A stretch of DNA of 64,000 nt from NCBI GenBank assembly GCA_963778375.1, contig CAVZTX010000014.1, forward strand, positions 1-64,000, in the 5' to 3' direction. Shown in pieces: positions 28,601 through 36,672 of this stretch (the first letter of the stretch is position 1; every line of letters begins with the position of its first letter). The notes under the pieces were generated by a model that was not told the origin of the DNA, did not search any database, and was given only the letters and a program-made list of their open reading frames with translations. The translations under genes and the position numbers were made by a program. The DNA comes from CAVZTX01 sp963778375 (GTDB taxonomy: Bacteria; Chloroflexota; Ktedonobacteria; Ktedonobacterales; Ktedonobacteraceae).

Positions 28601-28975
28601 CGTACACAGGAACAGTCCATCTCTGAGGAGTTGACGCGCGTGGGCAAGTCCGCGAAAGAGAAGTTGAAGGCAATCGAAGATGAGCTGATCCAGTCAAAGG
28701 CGAAGACGCGCCAGGATACGCTTAATCATCCTGTCAAACTGAATGGCAAATTGGCTGGTCTAGCTGGAGTGGTTGCCAACGCACAGGCTGCGCCAACGAA
28801 GCAAGCATATGCTGTCTTCGAAGACCTGAGCCAGCGCATTGATGCCCAGTTAAAACAATTGCAAGAAGTATTGGACACCGATGTTGCGACCTTCAATAGC
28901 CTGCTGCGGGAGAACGAGGTTCCGGGGGTTATTCCTTTGGCTACGTTCACGGTAAAAGACCCGAAAAGTGAGTAG
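25673..28975 (+). CDS. Asp-box (BNR/sortilin-like) beta-propeller protein, 1100 residues
   Basis: The N-terminal two thirds contain many Asp-box repeats of the SxDxGxTW type: TTDGGILWENVS, STDGGKTWAHLG, TTDGGKNWERIL, STDGGDTWKEIT, SDDGGEHWERR, STDEGNSWEVIS, SRDGGTSWQNVT, KTDDYGATWTKI and SFDDGDHWQSLS. These mark VPS10/sortilin-like or WD40/YVTN/BNR-like propellers. The last third has a Ig-like stretch and a helical tail (STREDLEEQLALHLKIRDKL). No signal peptide is visible at the chosen start. A GCCCCTAC-type repeat copy is embedded in frame at 27,874–27,900, coding a short AGASPTPT linker. The substrate is unknown. Confidence 0.85.
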   Translation: MTNDNDSVKSHASNGTSPQTIDPSLLSSLEWRCIGPYRGGRVVAVAGDPVHSQVFYFGSTGGGVWKTTDGGILWENVSDGYFKRASVGAIAVSQSDPNVIYVGMGESTIRSNVSHGDGVYRSTDGGKTWAHLGLADTRNIAKVRIHPSNPNLVYVAALGHAHGPNAERGVFRTTDGGKNWERILFRSEKTGAIDLSMDPHNPRTLYAAFWEAQRKPYTLVSGGEECGLFKSTDGGDTWKEITRNPGLPQGMLGKIGVAVSPAQTDRVWAIIDAEDGAIFCSDDGGEHWERRCEDRNIRARPWYYMHIIPDPQDPETIWALNVQAWKSIDGGRTFSEVQIPHGDHHDMWIDPLNPQRMIEGNDGGACVSFVGSASWSSIYNQPTAEFYHVITDNQFPYRVYGAQQDNSTICIPSRSHVAGIVNAEAYEVGGGESGYIAVRPDDPNIVYAGNYQGFLTRYDHRTYHEHIINVWPEPATGWGAKDQKYRFKWTSPTLLSPHNPNVLYTAGNYVFRSTDEGNSWEVISPDLTRNDITKQEASGGPPTKDNTGAEYYCTIFTFAESPITPGLFWAGSDDGLVHISRDGGTSWQNVTPEDLPEWALISIIEPSPHDPAVAYMAATRYQWDDFLPYLYKTDDYGATWTKIVTGIAENDFTRVIREDPVRRGLLYAGTETGIHVSFDDGDHWQSLSLNLPAVPIHDIVVKDSDLVVATHGRSFWILDDTTPLREANEEVQLSRAGASPTPTDEEAQKPPAFLFKPRTTTRFMVNYGYSRAALSGNFFRDSDNTQIVSRREERPGNITLERPLNAGQNPPDGVIVYYTLASKPEGEVKLTFLDEQGNEIKSFASKTERKPSADPTDEEEEQEKKEPYAPKEAGLNRFIWNMRYPDPRKVDGYVASEGVLSGPPVAPGTYRVQLTVGDSTLVETFEVRQDPRVSSTREDLEEQLALHLKIRDKLSETHDAINTLRNVRHQIDDWLKRTQEQSISEELTRVGKSAKEKLKAIEDELIQSKAKTRQDTLNHPVKLNGKLAGLAGVVANAQAAPTKQAYAVFEDLSQRIDAQLKQLQEVLDTDVATFNSLLRENEVPGVIPLATFTVKDPKSE
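27874..27900 (-). repeat. GTAGGGG-type palindromic repeat inside a coding region
   Basis: The stretch reads GTAGGGGTGGGGCTGGCCCC on the minus strand, like the intergenic repeats at 45,073, 45,429 and 62,610. It lies in frame within the Asp-box gene and encodes a low-complexity linker between the propeller and the C-terminal part. Confidence 0.6.
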
Positions 28976-29204
28976 CTTTTGCCCTGCAAGATGAGGGAAG
29001 CATTGGAACAGGCAGCCAGTGACGAAAGGGGACATGTCATGAGGACCATGAGCCTCACCTTCACGGGATTCTTCTGGTATGCAGTGATGCATCTGCAACT
29101 GGTGGACTCGCGTGTCGGGCAGACGTGCCCCAGCACCTGCTCAAACGTGCCTTTCTGTTCCTCCTTGTCTATCTGCTTGCTAGAAAAAGGAAGGAGAAAA
29201 CAGC

Positions 29205-29999
29205 ATGCGTGATTCCAGTGAAGTTTGGACTGGCAAAGCCAGTAGCTATGATCGGGTACGCCCGACGCCTCCACCGGCTTTGCTCGATCTGCTGACACAG
29301 TTGATTGACCTGCCGCGACCCGCCCTGGTGGTGGATGTGGGTAGCGGGACTGGACTGTCCACTGCGATCTGGGGGGAGCGAGCCGAGCGGGTGATTGGGA
29401 TCGACCCCAATGCCGATATGCGGAAAGAGGCCGTCCGCAAAGTCGAGGACCATCCCTACGCAGCACAGATCGAGTATCGAGAGGGGCTTGCTCATCAGAC
29501 GGGCCTGCCGGATGGATGCGCGGATATTGTCACGGCTGCCCAATCGTTCCACTGGATGGAGCCGTCGTCGACTCTGGCCGAGATCGCTCGGATTTTGCGA
29601 CCTGGAGGACTCTTTGCGGCATATGACTATGATTCGCCACCAGCAATCCATTGGGAGCTTGATCGGCTCGCTCAGGAGGGGAATTTGCGCTTCGTAGAGC
29701 TTGTCCGAGAGCATGGGCTGGCTCAGAGCCTCAAGATCTGGCCGAAGAACAAATCTCTCGATCCTATGCGTGAGAGCGCTCACTTCCGCTTCACCCGCGA
29801 GGTGTATCTTCATTCTATTGAGCAGGGAGACGCGGCACGGTTTCTTGCGATGATACAGAGCAGTGCGTTCAGCCACCAGTTCCAGTTCACCGAACAAGAG
29901 ATGGGTTTGGATCGCCTCAGACAGGCTGCGCTCCAACACATCGGGTCCGAACCCATTCCCTGGTATTGGAGTTACCGGGTCCGCATCGGGATCAAGTGA
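29205..29999 (+). CDS. Class I SAM-dependent methyltransferase
   Basis: ATG 29,205 is preceded by GGAAGGAGAAAA. The 264-residue protein has the Methyltransf_11-type SAM site: VVDVGSGTGLSTAIWGERAE (motif I), VIGIDPNADM (motif II Asp), then AQSFHWMEPSSTLAEIARIL and RPGGLFAAYDYDSPPAI. It resembles small-molecule methyltransferases such as the UbiE/ToxA-like group; the substrate is unknown. It converges on the fad operon, and a strong terminator separates them. Confidence 0.88.
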   Translation: MRDSSEVWTGKASSYDRVRPTPPPALLDLLTQLIDLPRPALVVDVGSGTGLSTAIWGERAERVIGIDPNADMRKEAVRKVEDHPYAAQIEYREGLAHQTGLPDGCADIVTAAQSFHWMEPSSTLAEIARILRPGGLFAAYDYDSPPAIHWELDRLAQEGNLRFVELVREHGLAQSLKIWPKNKSLDPMRESAHFRFTREVYLHSIEQGDAARFLAMIQSSAFSHQFQFTEQEMGLDRLRQAALQHIGSEPIPWYWSYRVRIGIK

Positions 30000-30019
30000 G
30001 TGCGGAGAGGTGAAAAAGA

Positions 30020-30056
30020 AAGCCCATCGTGCTTTACCTGCATGATGGGCTTTTCT
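30020..30056. terminator. Bidirectional rho-independent terminator
   Basis: AGCCCATC at 30,020 pairs with GATGGGCTTTT at 30,043, preceded by an A-run on the left and followed by T-rich sequence on the right. It can stop both the methyltransferase gene and the converging fad operon. Confidence 0.85.
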
Positions 30057-30147
30057 CTCTTCTTTCCTTGAGTTTCTCTCTTTGCACGAAGTCGTGGGGC
30101 AAAAGAGATCGCGAGCAATTTATTTACAACATTCCATGCATCAAGGC

Positions 30148-32532
30148 TTAATTTCGAAGTGGTTTTCCAGTCATTAAGATGGCTTGCATGCGCTCCTGGG
30201 TTTTTTCCATACTGGCAAGGGTGAGGAAGGCCTCTCGTTCCAGGTCGAGCACGTGCTGTTCTGTGACGGGTGTGATGGGTGAACATTCACCGCCGGTAAG
30301 GACATACGCCAGGTGGCGGCCGATGACGGCATCGTGTTCGCTCACCCTGCCAGTAATTAACAAGTTTTCAACTTGCTGTTCGAGGACCATGCGAGCGCCG
30401 GGACCAGGGAGTAGTAACTGTGGCGCTTGCGGCGGTTGCCATGTGCCTGCCTCGCGTAGCCCCGCCAGCTTCAGCGCATCAGCTTTGGCATCGCGCAAGA
30501 GCAGGTCGCGGTTCACAGTAACGGCATCGCTCTTACGTAGGAAACGTAACTCCTGCGCCTCGGCAGCGCTGGTAGAGACGGTTGCGACAGCGATGATTTC
30601 GAAGGCGCGCCGCGATGGAGTGAACGGTCCACCCGTCTTTTTCGCCTTCTGATCTTCAAAGCTGGCTCCATGACGTAACAGCAGTTCCTTGCAGCCACCG
30701 CTTGCCGGTATCAGTCCGACTCCTACCTCAACCAGGCCAATATAGGACTCGGCGTGCGCACGCGCATGGTTGGTGTGCATAATGATTTCACAGCCGCCCC
30801 CAAGTGCTCGACCGGAGGGTGCAGCTACCACCGGAATAGGGCTATATTTGAGCAATTGGTGAGCTTGCTGGAGGCCATTGATTGCTCCTTCCAGCATTTT
30901 CCACTCGCCTTGCCTGGCTCCCATCAGCACGAGCAGCACGTTGGCACCGGCTGAGAAATCCGCTGCCTCGTTGCCAATGACCAAGGCTCGAAATTGGTTC
31001 TGGCCTTCCTCAACCGCGTAACGCAGCATGTCAATGATGCCTTCGTCGATGGTGTTCATCTTGGTATGGAACTCAATACAGGCTACGCCATCACCAAGAT
31101 CAATCAGGGAAGCCGACCCATTATCACGCAATACGCGATTGTTTGATGCAGCCGCAGCTAACGAGATAGCGCCCTTTGGAGTGGGAACCGCTTTGTATGT
31201 ATCTGTATGGAAATCAAAGTATTGACGCTGTCCAGTTGTGCCCGTATAGAATGTTCCTTGGGTCTGCACTCGGCGTAGCAGGCCAGGTACATCCCTACCT
31301 TGTAACACCTTTTTCAGAATTGTGGGAGCTTGTAAGAGCGCATCCCAGACCTCGAAGCTGCCGAGGTCGAAGTTGAAACCCCAGCGCATGGCTTCATCAA
31401 CGGCAACAATGCTATCGGCGATTTCGGGTGCGCGATTGGCGGCATAGATCAAGGAATCAGCAGTTGTCTCTCGTGCCAACTGGCCTGCGCGGTCATCTGC
31501 ATCAAGGATGGTGAGCATGCGCCGGACGGGGTCGCTGATATTGCGGGCCTCGCCAATCGAGGGGAAACGCACCTTTTGTTGCGGCTCGTACTCCAACGTT
31601 TTCAGGTTCAGTTCCAGGATGGTTGATTCACCACCAGGATTCTTGACACGTTTATAAAAGCCCTGGCCGCTTTTCTCGCCGAGCCAGCCGCGGCGAATCA
31701 TCTCGCGTATGACCTCCGGCAGACGGAAGGTTTCGCGCTGCTCGTCATTGGGAGCATTCTCGTAGAGATTATCGGCAACATGCGCCAGTGTATCTAATCC
31801 TGAGAGATCGGCGGTACGGAAAACGGCAGACTTGGGGCGGCCCATATTCGGCCCGAGGATCGTATCTACCTCGCTGACGGTATAACCCTCGTTCAGCACA
31901 CGCTGAAGTGTTGACAAGAAGCCATAGACACCAATACGGTTGGCAATGAAGTTTGGAGTATCCTTACACAACACAACACCCTTGCCAAGGACTTCCGTTG
32001 AAAACTGCTGCATGAACTCCATCAGTTCAGGCGCTGTATCAACATCTGGAACAAGTTCTAGCAGGCGCATATAGCGCACAGGATTGAAGAAGTGGGTGAT
32101 TAAGAAATTGCGCCGAAACTCTGCGCTGCGACCTTCGGTGAGCATATGGGCAGGCAAGCCGGAGGTGTTGGAGCTGATAATGGTACCCGGTGTTAAAACT
32201 TCCTCTACCTTTGTATAGAGATCGTGTTTTATGTCAAGTTTCTCTACCACGGCCTCGATAATCCAGTCAACATCGGTAAGTTCTTCCAGGTCGTCTTCGA
32301 TATTGCCAATGGTGACCAATTTTGCCGACCTCTGGCTATAGAACGCGGCGGGTCTAGCCTTGAGCGCACGCTCCAATCCCATACGCGCAATTTTATTGCG
32401 ATCTTTTTCGGCATTCTGCGGTACGATATCGAGCAGCAGGCTGGGGATGCCAACATTGGCGAGGTGGGCCGCAATAGCTGCGCCCATTACACCAGCACCC
32501 AGCACCGCTGCTTTGCGAATCTGATATGGCAT
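30148..32532 (-). CDS. fadN: 3-hydroxyacyl-CoA dehydrogenase / enoyl-CoA hydratase fusion (FadN type)
   Basis: The 794-residue protein has the dehydrogenase first and the crotonase domain last, the order of Bacillus FadN (about 790 residues) and not of proteobacterial FadB. The NAD site is AAVLGAGVMGAAIAAHLANV. The dehydrogenase signature ITHFFNPVRYMRLLELVPDV and a second HCDH domain follow. The crotonase part has the oxyanion regions DFSAGANVLLV and APSGRALGGGCEIIMHTNHA. It catalyses hydration and the second oxidation of fatty acid beta-oxidation. It follows fadA with a 2-bp gap and is the last gene of the operon. Confidence 0.92.
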   Translation of the reverse strand: MPYQIRKAAVLGAGVMGAAIAAHLANVGIPSLLLDIVPQNAEKDRNKIARMGLERALKARPAAFYSQRSAKLVTIGNIEDDLEELTDVDWIIEAVVEKLDIKHDLYTKVEEVLTPGTIISSNTSGLPAHMLTEGRSAEFRRNFLITHFFNPVRYMRLLELVPDVDTAPELMEFMQQFSTEVLGKGVVLCKDTPNFIANRIGVYGFLSTLQRVLNEGYTVSEVDTILGPNMGRPKSAVFRTADLSGLDTLAHVADNLYENAPNDEQRETFRLPEVIREMIRRGWLGEKSGQGFYKRVKNPGGESTILELNLKTLEYEPQQKVRFPSIGEARNISDPVRRMLTILDADDRAGQLARETTADSLIYAANRAPEIADSIVAVDEAMRWGFNFDLGSFEVWDALLQAPTILKKVLQGRDVPGLLRRVQTQGTFYTGTTGQRQYFDFHTDTYKAVPTPKGAISLAAAASNNRVLRDNGSASLIDLGDGVACIEFHTKMNTIDEGIIDMLRYAVEEGQNQFRALVIGNEAADFSAGANVLLVLMGARQGEWKMLEGAINGLQQAHQLLKYSPIPVVAAPSGRALGGGCEIIMHTNHARAHAESYIGLVEVGVGLIPASGGCKELLLRHGASFEDQKAKKTGGPFTPSRRAFEIIAVATVSTSAAEAQELRFLRKSDAVTVNRDLLLRDAKADALKLAGLREAGTWQPPQAPQLLLPGPGARMVLEQQVENLLITGRVSEHDAVIGRHLAYVLTGGECSPITPVTEQHVLDLEREAFLTLASMEKTQERMQAILMTGKPLRN

Positions 32533-32534
32533 GG

Positions 32535-33732
32535 CTAGGCTATCCTCTCAATGATGGTCGCCAGGCCCTGACCGCCGCCGATGCAGAGCGTGGCGATGCC
32601 GAGGGTCTTGTCGGCGGTCTGCAAATCGTTGATGAGCGTGGCGATGATACGCGCACCACTGCATCCCAGAGGGTGGCCAAGAGCAATCGCACCACCGTGT
32701 GGATTGAGCTTCTCTTGATCAATGCCCATGACTTTTACCACCGAAAGGGTTTGAGCGGCGAATGCTTCGTTGATCTCGATGATGTCGATGTCGCTCAGTT
32801 GGAGATTAGCACGCTGCAAAGCCTTCTTCATGGCAGGCACGGGGCCTATACCCATGATGTCGGGTCGCACACCGGCTACGGCCATTGAGATTACGCGTGC
32901 GAGAGGTTGGATGCCAAGGTCACGCGCCTTTTCAGCGGACATGAGCACAGCGGCGGCGGCACCGTCATTCAAGTGGACTGGAATTGCCTGCCGTGACCGT
33001 GCCACCCTTGATAAAGGCGGGTTCGAGAGTTGCAAGCTTCTCCAAAGAGGTATCACGACGGGGACCTTCGTCGATTTCCATCAATGTACCATTGGGCAGC
33101 GGTACGGGGACGATCTCCCGTTTGAAAATGCCGCTATCGGTTGCGGCAATTGCACGCCAGTGACTGCGTAGTGCAAAGGCATCCTGTGCTTCACGGCTGA
33201 TGTTATGCTCACGAGCAAGGTTCTCGGCGGTTATGCCCATTGGAATGTAGCTTGAATACCCATATTCTAATTCAGATGGGGGAAAAGGCGAGCTAGTTTT
33301 TTCACCATCGCGAGATTGAATGAGGCGCGGATTGAAGCTTGGATTAAAGCCGCCCATCGGCACACGCGACATACTTTCGATGCCGCCCGCCACAAAGACA
33401 TCGCCCATGCCGAGCATGATATTCTGCGCTGCCATGTTGACGGCCTGCAAGCTTGATGCACAGAAGCGATTGACGGTGACGCCACCCGCGGTCTCCGGCA
33501 ATCCGGCAAGCGCCCCAACCAGACGAGCCAGGTTCATGCCCTGCTCACCTTCGGGGAAGGCGCAACCAAGAATGACATCTTCAATAAGCGAACGATCAAG
33601 CTGTGGTACGCGCTCAACGGCGGCTTTTACGGCGATTGCGGCAAGATCATCAGCGCGTACATCCTTGAGCACGCCCTTGTTCGCACGTCCAATCGGGGTA
33701 CGTACGGCACTGACAATAACTGCTTCTGGCAT
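32535..33732 (-). pseudogene. fadA: Acetyl-CoA acyltransferase (thiolase), one frameshift
   Basis: The upstream frame (33,732–about 32,970) has MPEAVIVSAVRTPIGRANKG, the nucleophile VNRFCASSLQAVNMAAQ, and ends TVTAGNSSPLE. The downstream frame (about 32,985–32,535) reads LNDGAAAAVLMSAEKARDLG, DIIEINEAFAAQ, the catalytic His in NPHGGAIALGHPLGCSGAR, and the second Cys in TLCIGGGQG. One additional T in the stretch CCACTTGAATGACGG near 32,973 splits them; every catalytic residue is otherwise present. The complete product would be about 398 residues, normal for thiolases. It cleaves 3-ketoacyl-CoA. Because the operon is otherwise well kept, sequencing error is a strong alternative. Confidence 0.9.
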
Positions 33733-33735
33733 ATG

Positions 33736-34287
33736 TTAGTTCTCCTTGTTGGTAACCTCTTTGTTCTTGTACAGCACCTCTGCTGCACGTTTCAGTCTAG
33801 ATAAAGAATCTTCTACACCTCTGTGGAGCGCACTCGCACCGAAGTGTTCAAGTAACCAGCCTCTCCATCCAGGGAGGAAGGTGAAGTCTCAGCCATATTG
33901 CACGCGGCAGGATGCTGCATCTATGGAAGTACAAGTAATGGTGTTATGCGCTACAATTCCCAACGGAAGAAATGTGTCAAATTGAATCTTGGAATGCGAG
34001 CCTGCAACGGCGCTCTCGCGCCTACTCTGCGAGTCAGCAGGCTCGATAGGCAGTATCCGGTGTTTGACGGGGTTGATTTTTTTGATGACGAAACGAACTT
34101 GCCAACGCTTGCCAAATTCGCTACTTGTGCCATAGATAGTCTGGCCCTCAACCGCTGGTCCTTCTGGCACAATACGTTCGACGCGGAGATCCCACCATTC
34201 TCCGTACCTGAAAGGTTGTGCGAGCAGTTCCCATACGTCTTCAACAGGGGCGGCCACGATTGCCGCAGGACAAACCCTTACAGGCAT
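33736..34287 (-). pseudogene. SRPBCC-fold (polyketide cyclase-like) protein with an in-frame TGA
   Basis: ATG 34,287 is placed by the strong GGAGGTGAT upstream. The protein has the START/SRPBCC pattern AAIVAAPVEDVWELLAQPFR...YGEWWD. The frame meets TGA at 33,889–33,891 after SCRVQYG, but stays open afterwards in the same frame. It reads DFTFLPGWRGWLLEHFGA to a TAA at 33,736, four bases before the thiolase ATG, with AAGGAG of the thiolase's binding site inside the last codons. So the TGA cuts the normal C-terminal helix of the fold. With readthrough the protein would be about 183 residues. A nonsense mutation or base error is likely; the role in the fad operon is unknown. Confidence 0.75.
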
Positions 34288-34332
34288 AATTATCACCTCC
34301 ATTGCCCTTAATGAGAAGGTGAGCGTATCAGG

Positions 34333-34713
34333 TCAGGCCAACACATCTCGAATGATGCCATGCACACGGCCAGTAAGCACCTCTTTGTCTTTTTGATTGC
34401 GACATACCAACGACGCGACCAATTTTGTGTGACCTTCCGCCTTCTCAAGATGAGTTATGGTTACCTCACAGCGAATTGTATCACCTGTAAACACCGGTCG
34501 CACAAATTCAAAGACCATTTCGCGGGCGAGTAAGTTGAGATCGCCGCCAATCTTTGTTGGGAGCGTGGCAGTCAAGAGGCCTTGAACAAGCAGACGACCT
34601 TGTTCATCGGGTTTGACGTGATGGATGCCGAGGTCGCCGGAAAGTTGACCAAAGAGTCGAACGTCCTCTTCGGTAAAGGTGCGCTCCCATGAGCTAACGT
34701 CGCCAACTTGCAT
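34333..34713 (-). CDS. MaoC-like (hot-dog fold) dehydratase
   Basis: The 126-residue protein matches the small MaoC/(R)-specific enoyl-CoA hydratase group: SWERTFTEEDVRLFGQLSGD with the catalytic Asp, LGIHHVKPDEQGRLLVQGLL with the catalytic His and the substrate loop, and EFVRPVFTGDTIRCEVTITH. It probably hydrates an enoyl-CoA within the beta-oxidation operon, or diverts intermediates. A TGAGGTGA precedes the ATG. Confidence 0.85.
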   Translation of the reverse strand: MQVGDVSSWERTFTEEDVRLFGQLSGDLGIHHVKPDEQGRLLVQGLLTATLPTKIGGDLNLLAREMVFEFVRPVFTGDTIRCEVTITHLEKAEGHTKLVASLVCRNQKDKEVLTGRVHGIIRDVLA

Positions 34714-34763
34714 TATTTCACCTCAGATTTCATAGGTCCCTACGGATGGTTTCGTTCGCAAAA

Positions 34764-36554
34764 TTATCCTTCTAGGGGATAGCCTTTTTTCTGGACGACG
34801 ATTGCGGCTATTTCGCGTTGGAGGGCGACGCCGTTGAGCAGGTAGTCGCCGACGTAGGTGCGGACACGTGTCAGATCCTTTTCTACCTGGCCTTCGTCCA
34901 TGTTCGTCATAATCATGGAATCGAGGTTGGCGCGGATGCGTGAGAAGGCGAGCCAGGTTGCAAGCTGGGCCAGCTTGACGTGGATGCTGCTATTCTCGTC
35001 GCCCCGGCGTACGGCCTGGGTTGCGCGAGCAAGCGCACTGTCTACACCATACAGGTCGATCAGCACGTTCGCCAGGTATTCGATGAACTCCTGCTCTTGC
35101 TCAAGTGCCTGCATGTATTTCATGGCAATCTTCATGGCAGTATAGATAGTTGCATCCTTGGCACGCTCAAGGGCATTCACGGCCTCGCGTAGCTTAGCGG
35201 GAATGGCCTCACCGGCAAAGTCACCCGCAATACCTGATTTAACACGAGCTTCGATTTCGGGATAGCGAGCCATGAGGTCGAGCTTGCCGGACAAGACGCG
35301 GCGGAACATGGTGCCAGAGGCGACCAGACGGTTAATCTCATTTGTACCTTCGTAGATGCGCTGGATACGGGCATCACGGTAGGCTTTCTCGATGGGATAC
35401 TCCTGCATGAAACCATAGCCACCGAAGATCTGCACACCTTCATCGGCTGCGAACGCCATCACCTCGCTGCCATGCACCTTGGCAAGCGAATCTTCCACTG
35501 CATATTCTTCAATAGCCTTGAAGGCAGCTTCCGTGTTATCACCAGCGCTGCGACGAGCCTGTTCGATGTTGGCAGCGGTGCGGAAGACTTCGCTCTCGGC
35601 TGCATAGGTTTCGGCTGCCATACGTGCCAGCTTCTTCTTAATCATGCCGAACTCGTACAGGAACTTACCGAAAGCTTTGCGCTCAGTGGTATAGGTGGCT
35701 GCCAGGTCCAGACAACTACGTGCACCGCCCACAGCACCCGCGCCCAGCTTTAAACGCCCGATGTTGAGAATGTTGAAGGCAATCTTGTAGCCCTTGTGGA
35801 TTTCTCCCAGTAGATTCTCTACCGGAACCCTGGCATCCTCAAAGTAGACCTGCCGCGTTGAAGAGCCCTTGATGCCCATCTTGCGCTCTTCTGCCCCGGT
35901 TGAGATCCCCGGCCATGCAGTTTCGGCGATGAAGGCAGAGGGTCTCTCGTTACCGATATGCGCAAAGACGATCATCAGGTCGGCAAAGCCAGCATTTGAA
36001 ATCCACTGCTTCGTGCCATTGAGGATGTAGTACTTGCCGTCTTCTGAAAGTTTTGCGTGTGTGCTCAGGCCCATTGCATCGGAGCCAACACCTGGTTCGG
36101 TTAAGGCGTAGGCAGCGATCCATTCGCCTGAAGCCAGCTTTGGAAGATATTTTTGCTTTTGCTCTTCATTGCCATAAAAGACAATGGGCAGTGTGCCAAT
36201 GGTGGTATGCGCACCGAAGGCGGTACTGAACGAGCCTTCACGCAACTGGGAACCCACAATGGCGCTCGTTAATAAACCGAGTTCCGCGCCACCATATGCT
36301 TCCGGCACATCGATCATCAATAGTCCTTGTTCGCCTGCCTGCTTTAGAAGGCCTGGCATGACACCGGATTCCTGGTGGTCAATAGCCTCGACCTTTGGCA
36401 ACACTTCACGCTGCAAAAAGGTGGCAGCGGATTCTTCAATCCAGCGCTGTTCTTCGTCACGCTGCTCCAGCGTGAAAATTTTCTCAGCGCTTTCACTTAC
36501 CGGCGTCGTCAGGAACGCTGTACCGGCTTCTGTTGGTTTGATGGTTGTTGACAT
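34764..36554 (-). CDS. fadE: Acyl-CoA dehydrogenase (FadE type)
   Basis: The 596-residue protein has the length and layout of Bacillus FadE: acyl-CoA dehydrogenase N, middle and C domains plus a C-terminal helical extension. Visible landmarks are AYALTEPGVGSDAMGLSTHA (FAD/substrate motif), KQWISNAGFADLMIVFA, and the end-of-domain QIFGGYGFMQEYPIEKAYRD followed by RIQRIYEGTNEINR with the catalytic Glu. It carries out the first oxidation of fatty acyl-CoA, passing electrons to ETF. It lies upstream of the MaoC, SRPBCC, fadA and fadN genes, forming a fadE...AN operon with the acyl-CoA ligase gene at its head. Confidence 0.92.
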   Translation of the reverse strand: MSTTIKPTEAGTAFLTTPVSESAEKIFTLEQRDEEQRWIEESAATFLQREVLPKVEAIDHQESGVMPGLLKQAGEQGLLMIDVPEAYGGAELGLLTSAIVGSQLREGSFSTAFGAHTTIGTLPIVFYGNEEQKQKYLPKLASGEWIAAYALTEPGVGSDAMGLSTHAKLSEDGKYYILNGTKQWISNAGFADLMIVFAHIGNERPSAFIAETAWPGISTGAEERKMGIKGSSTRQVYFEDARVPVENLLGEIHKGYKIAFNILNIGRLKLGAGAVGGARSCLDLAATYTTERKAFGKFLYEFGMIKKKLARMAAETYAAESEVFRTAANIEQARRSAGDNTEAAFKAIEEYAVEDSLAKVHGSEVMAFAADEGVQIFGGYGFMQEYPIEKAYRDARIQRIYEGTNEINRLVASGTMFRRVLSGKLDLMARYPEIEARVKSGIAGDFAGEAIPAKLREAVNALERAKDATIYTAMKIAMKYMQALEQEQEFIEYLANVLIDLYGVDSALARATQAVRRGDENSSIHVKLAQLATWLAFSRIRANLDSMIMTNMDEGQVEKDLTRVRTYVGDYLLNGVALQREIAAIVVQKKGYPLEG

Positions 36555-36574
36555 GCTTTCTCCTTGTTATAGGC

Positions 36575-36662
36575 TGTGTCATCCTTCGTATCACTCAGGA
36601 TCTCCAGCAGGACAGCCGCAGATCCTTCCCTATCGCTCAGGATGACAAGGATACGCTCTGGA
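36575..36662. repeat. Copies of the GATCCTTC...AGGATGACA intergenic repeat
   Basis: In the gap between the acyl-CoA ligase and fadE, the stretch CTCAGGATGACAAGGAT and its inverted partner GTCATCCTTCGTATCACTCAGGAT are present. The same words recur in the 45.1–45.5 kb gap. It is a short dispersed, partly palindromic repeat. Confidence 0.55.
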
Positions 36663-36672
36663 TGACAGCTTC

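Noticed and set aside
33889..33891. Selenocysteine codon
   Set aside because: No convincing insertion element was seen after the TGA and the family is not known to use selenocysteine; kept only as a question in the findings.
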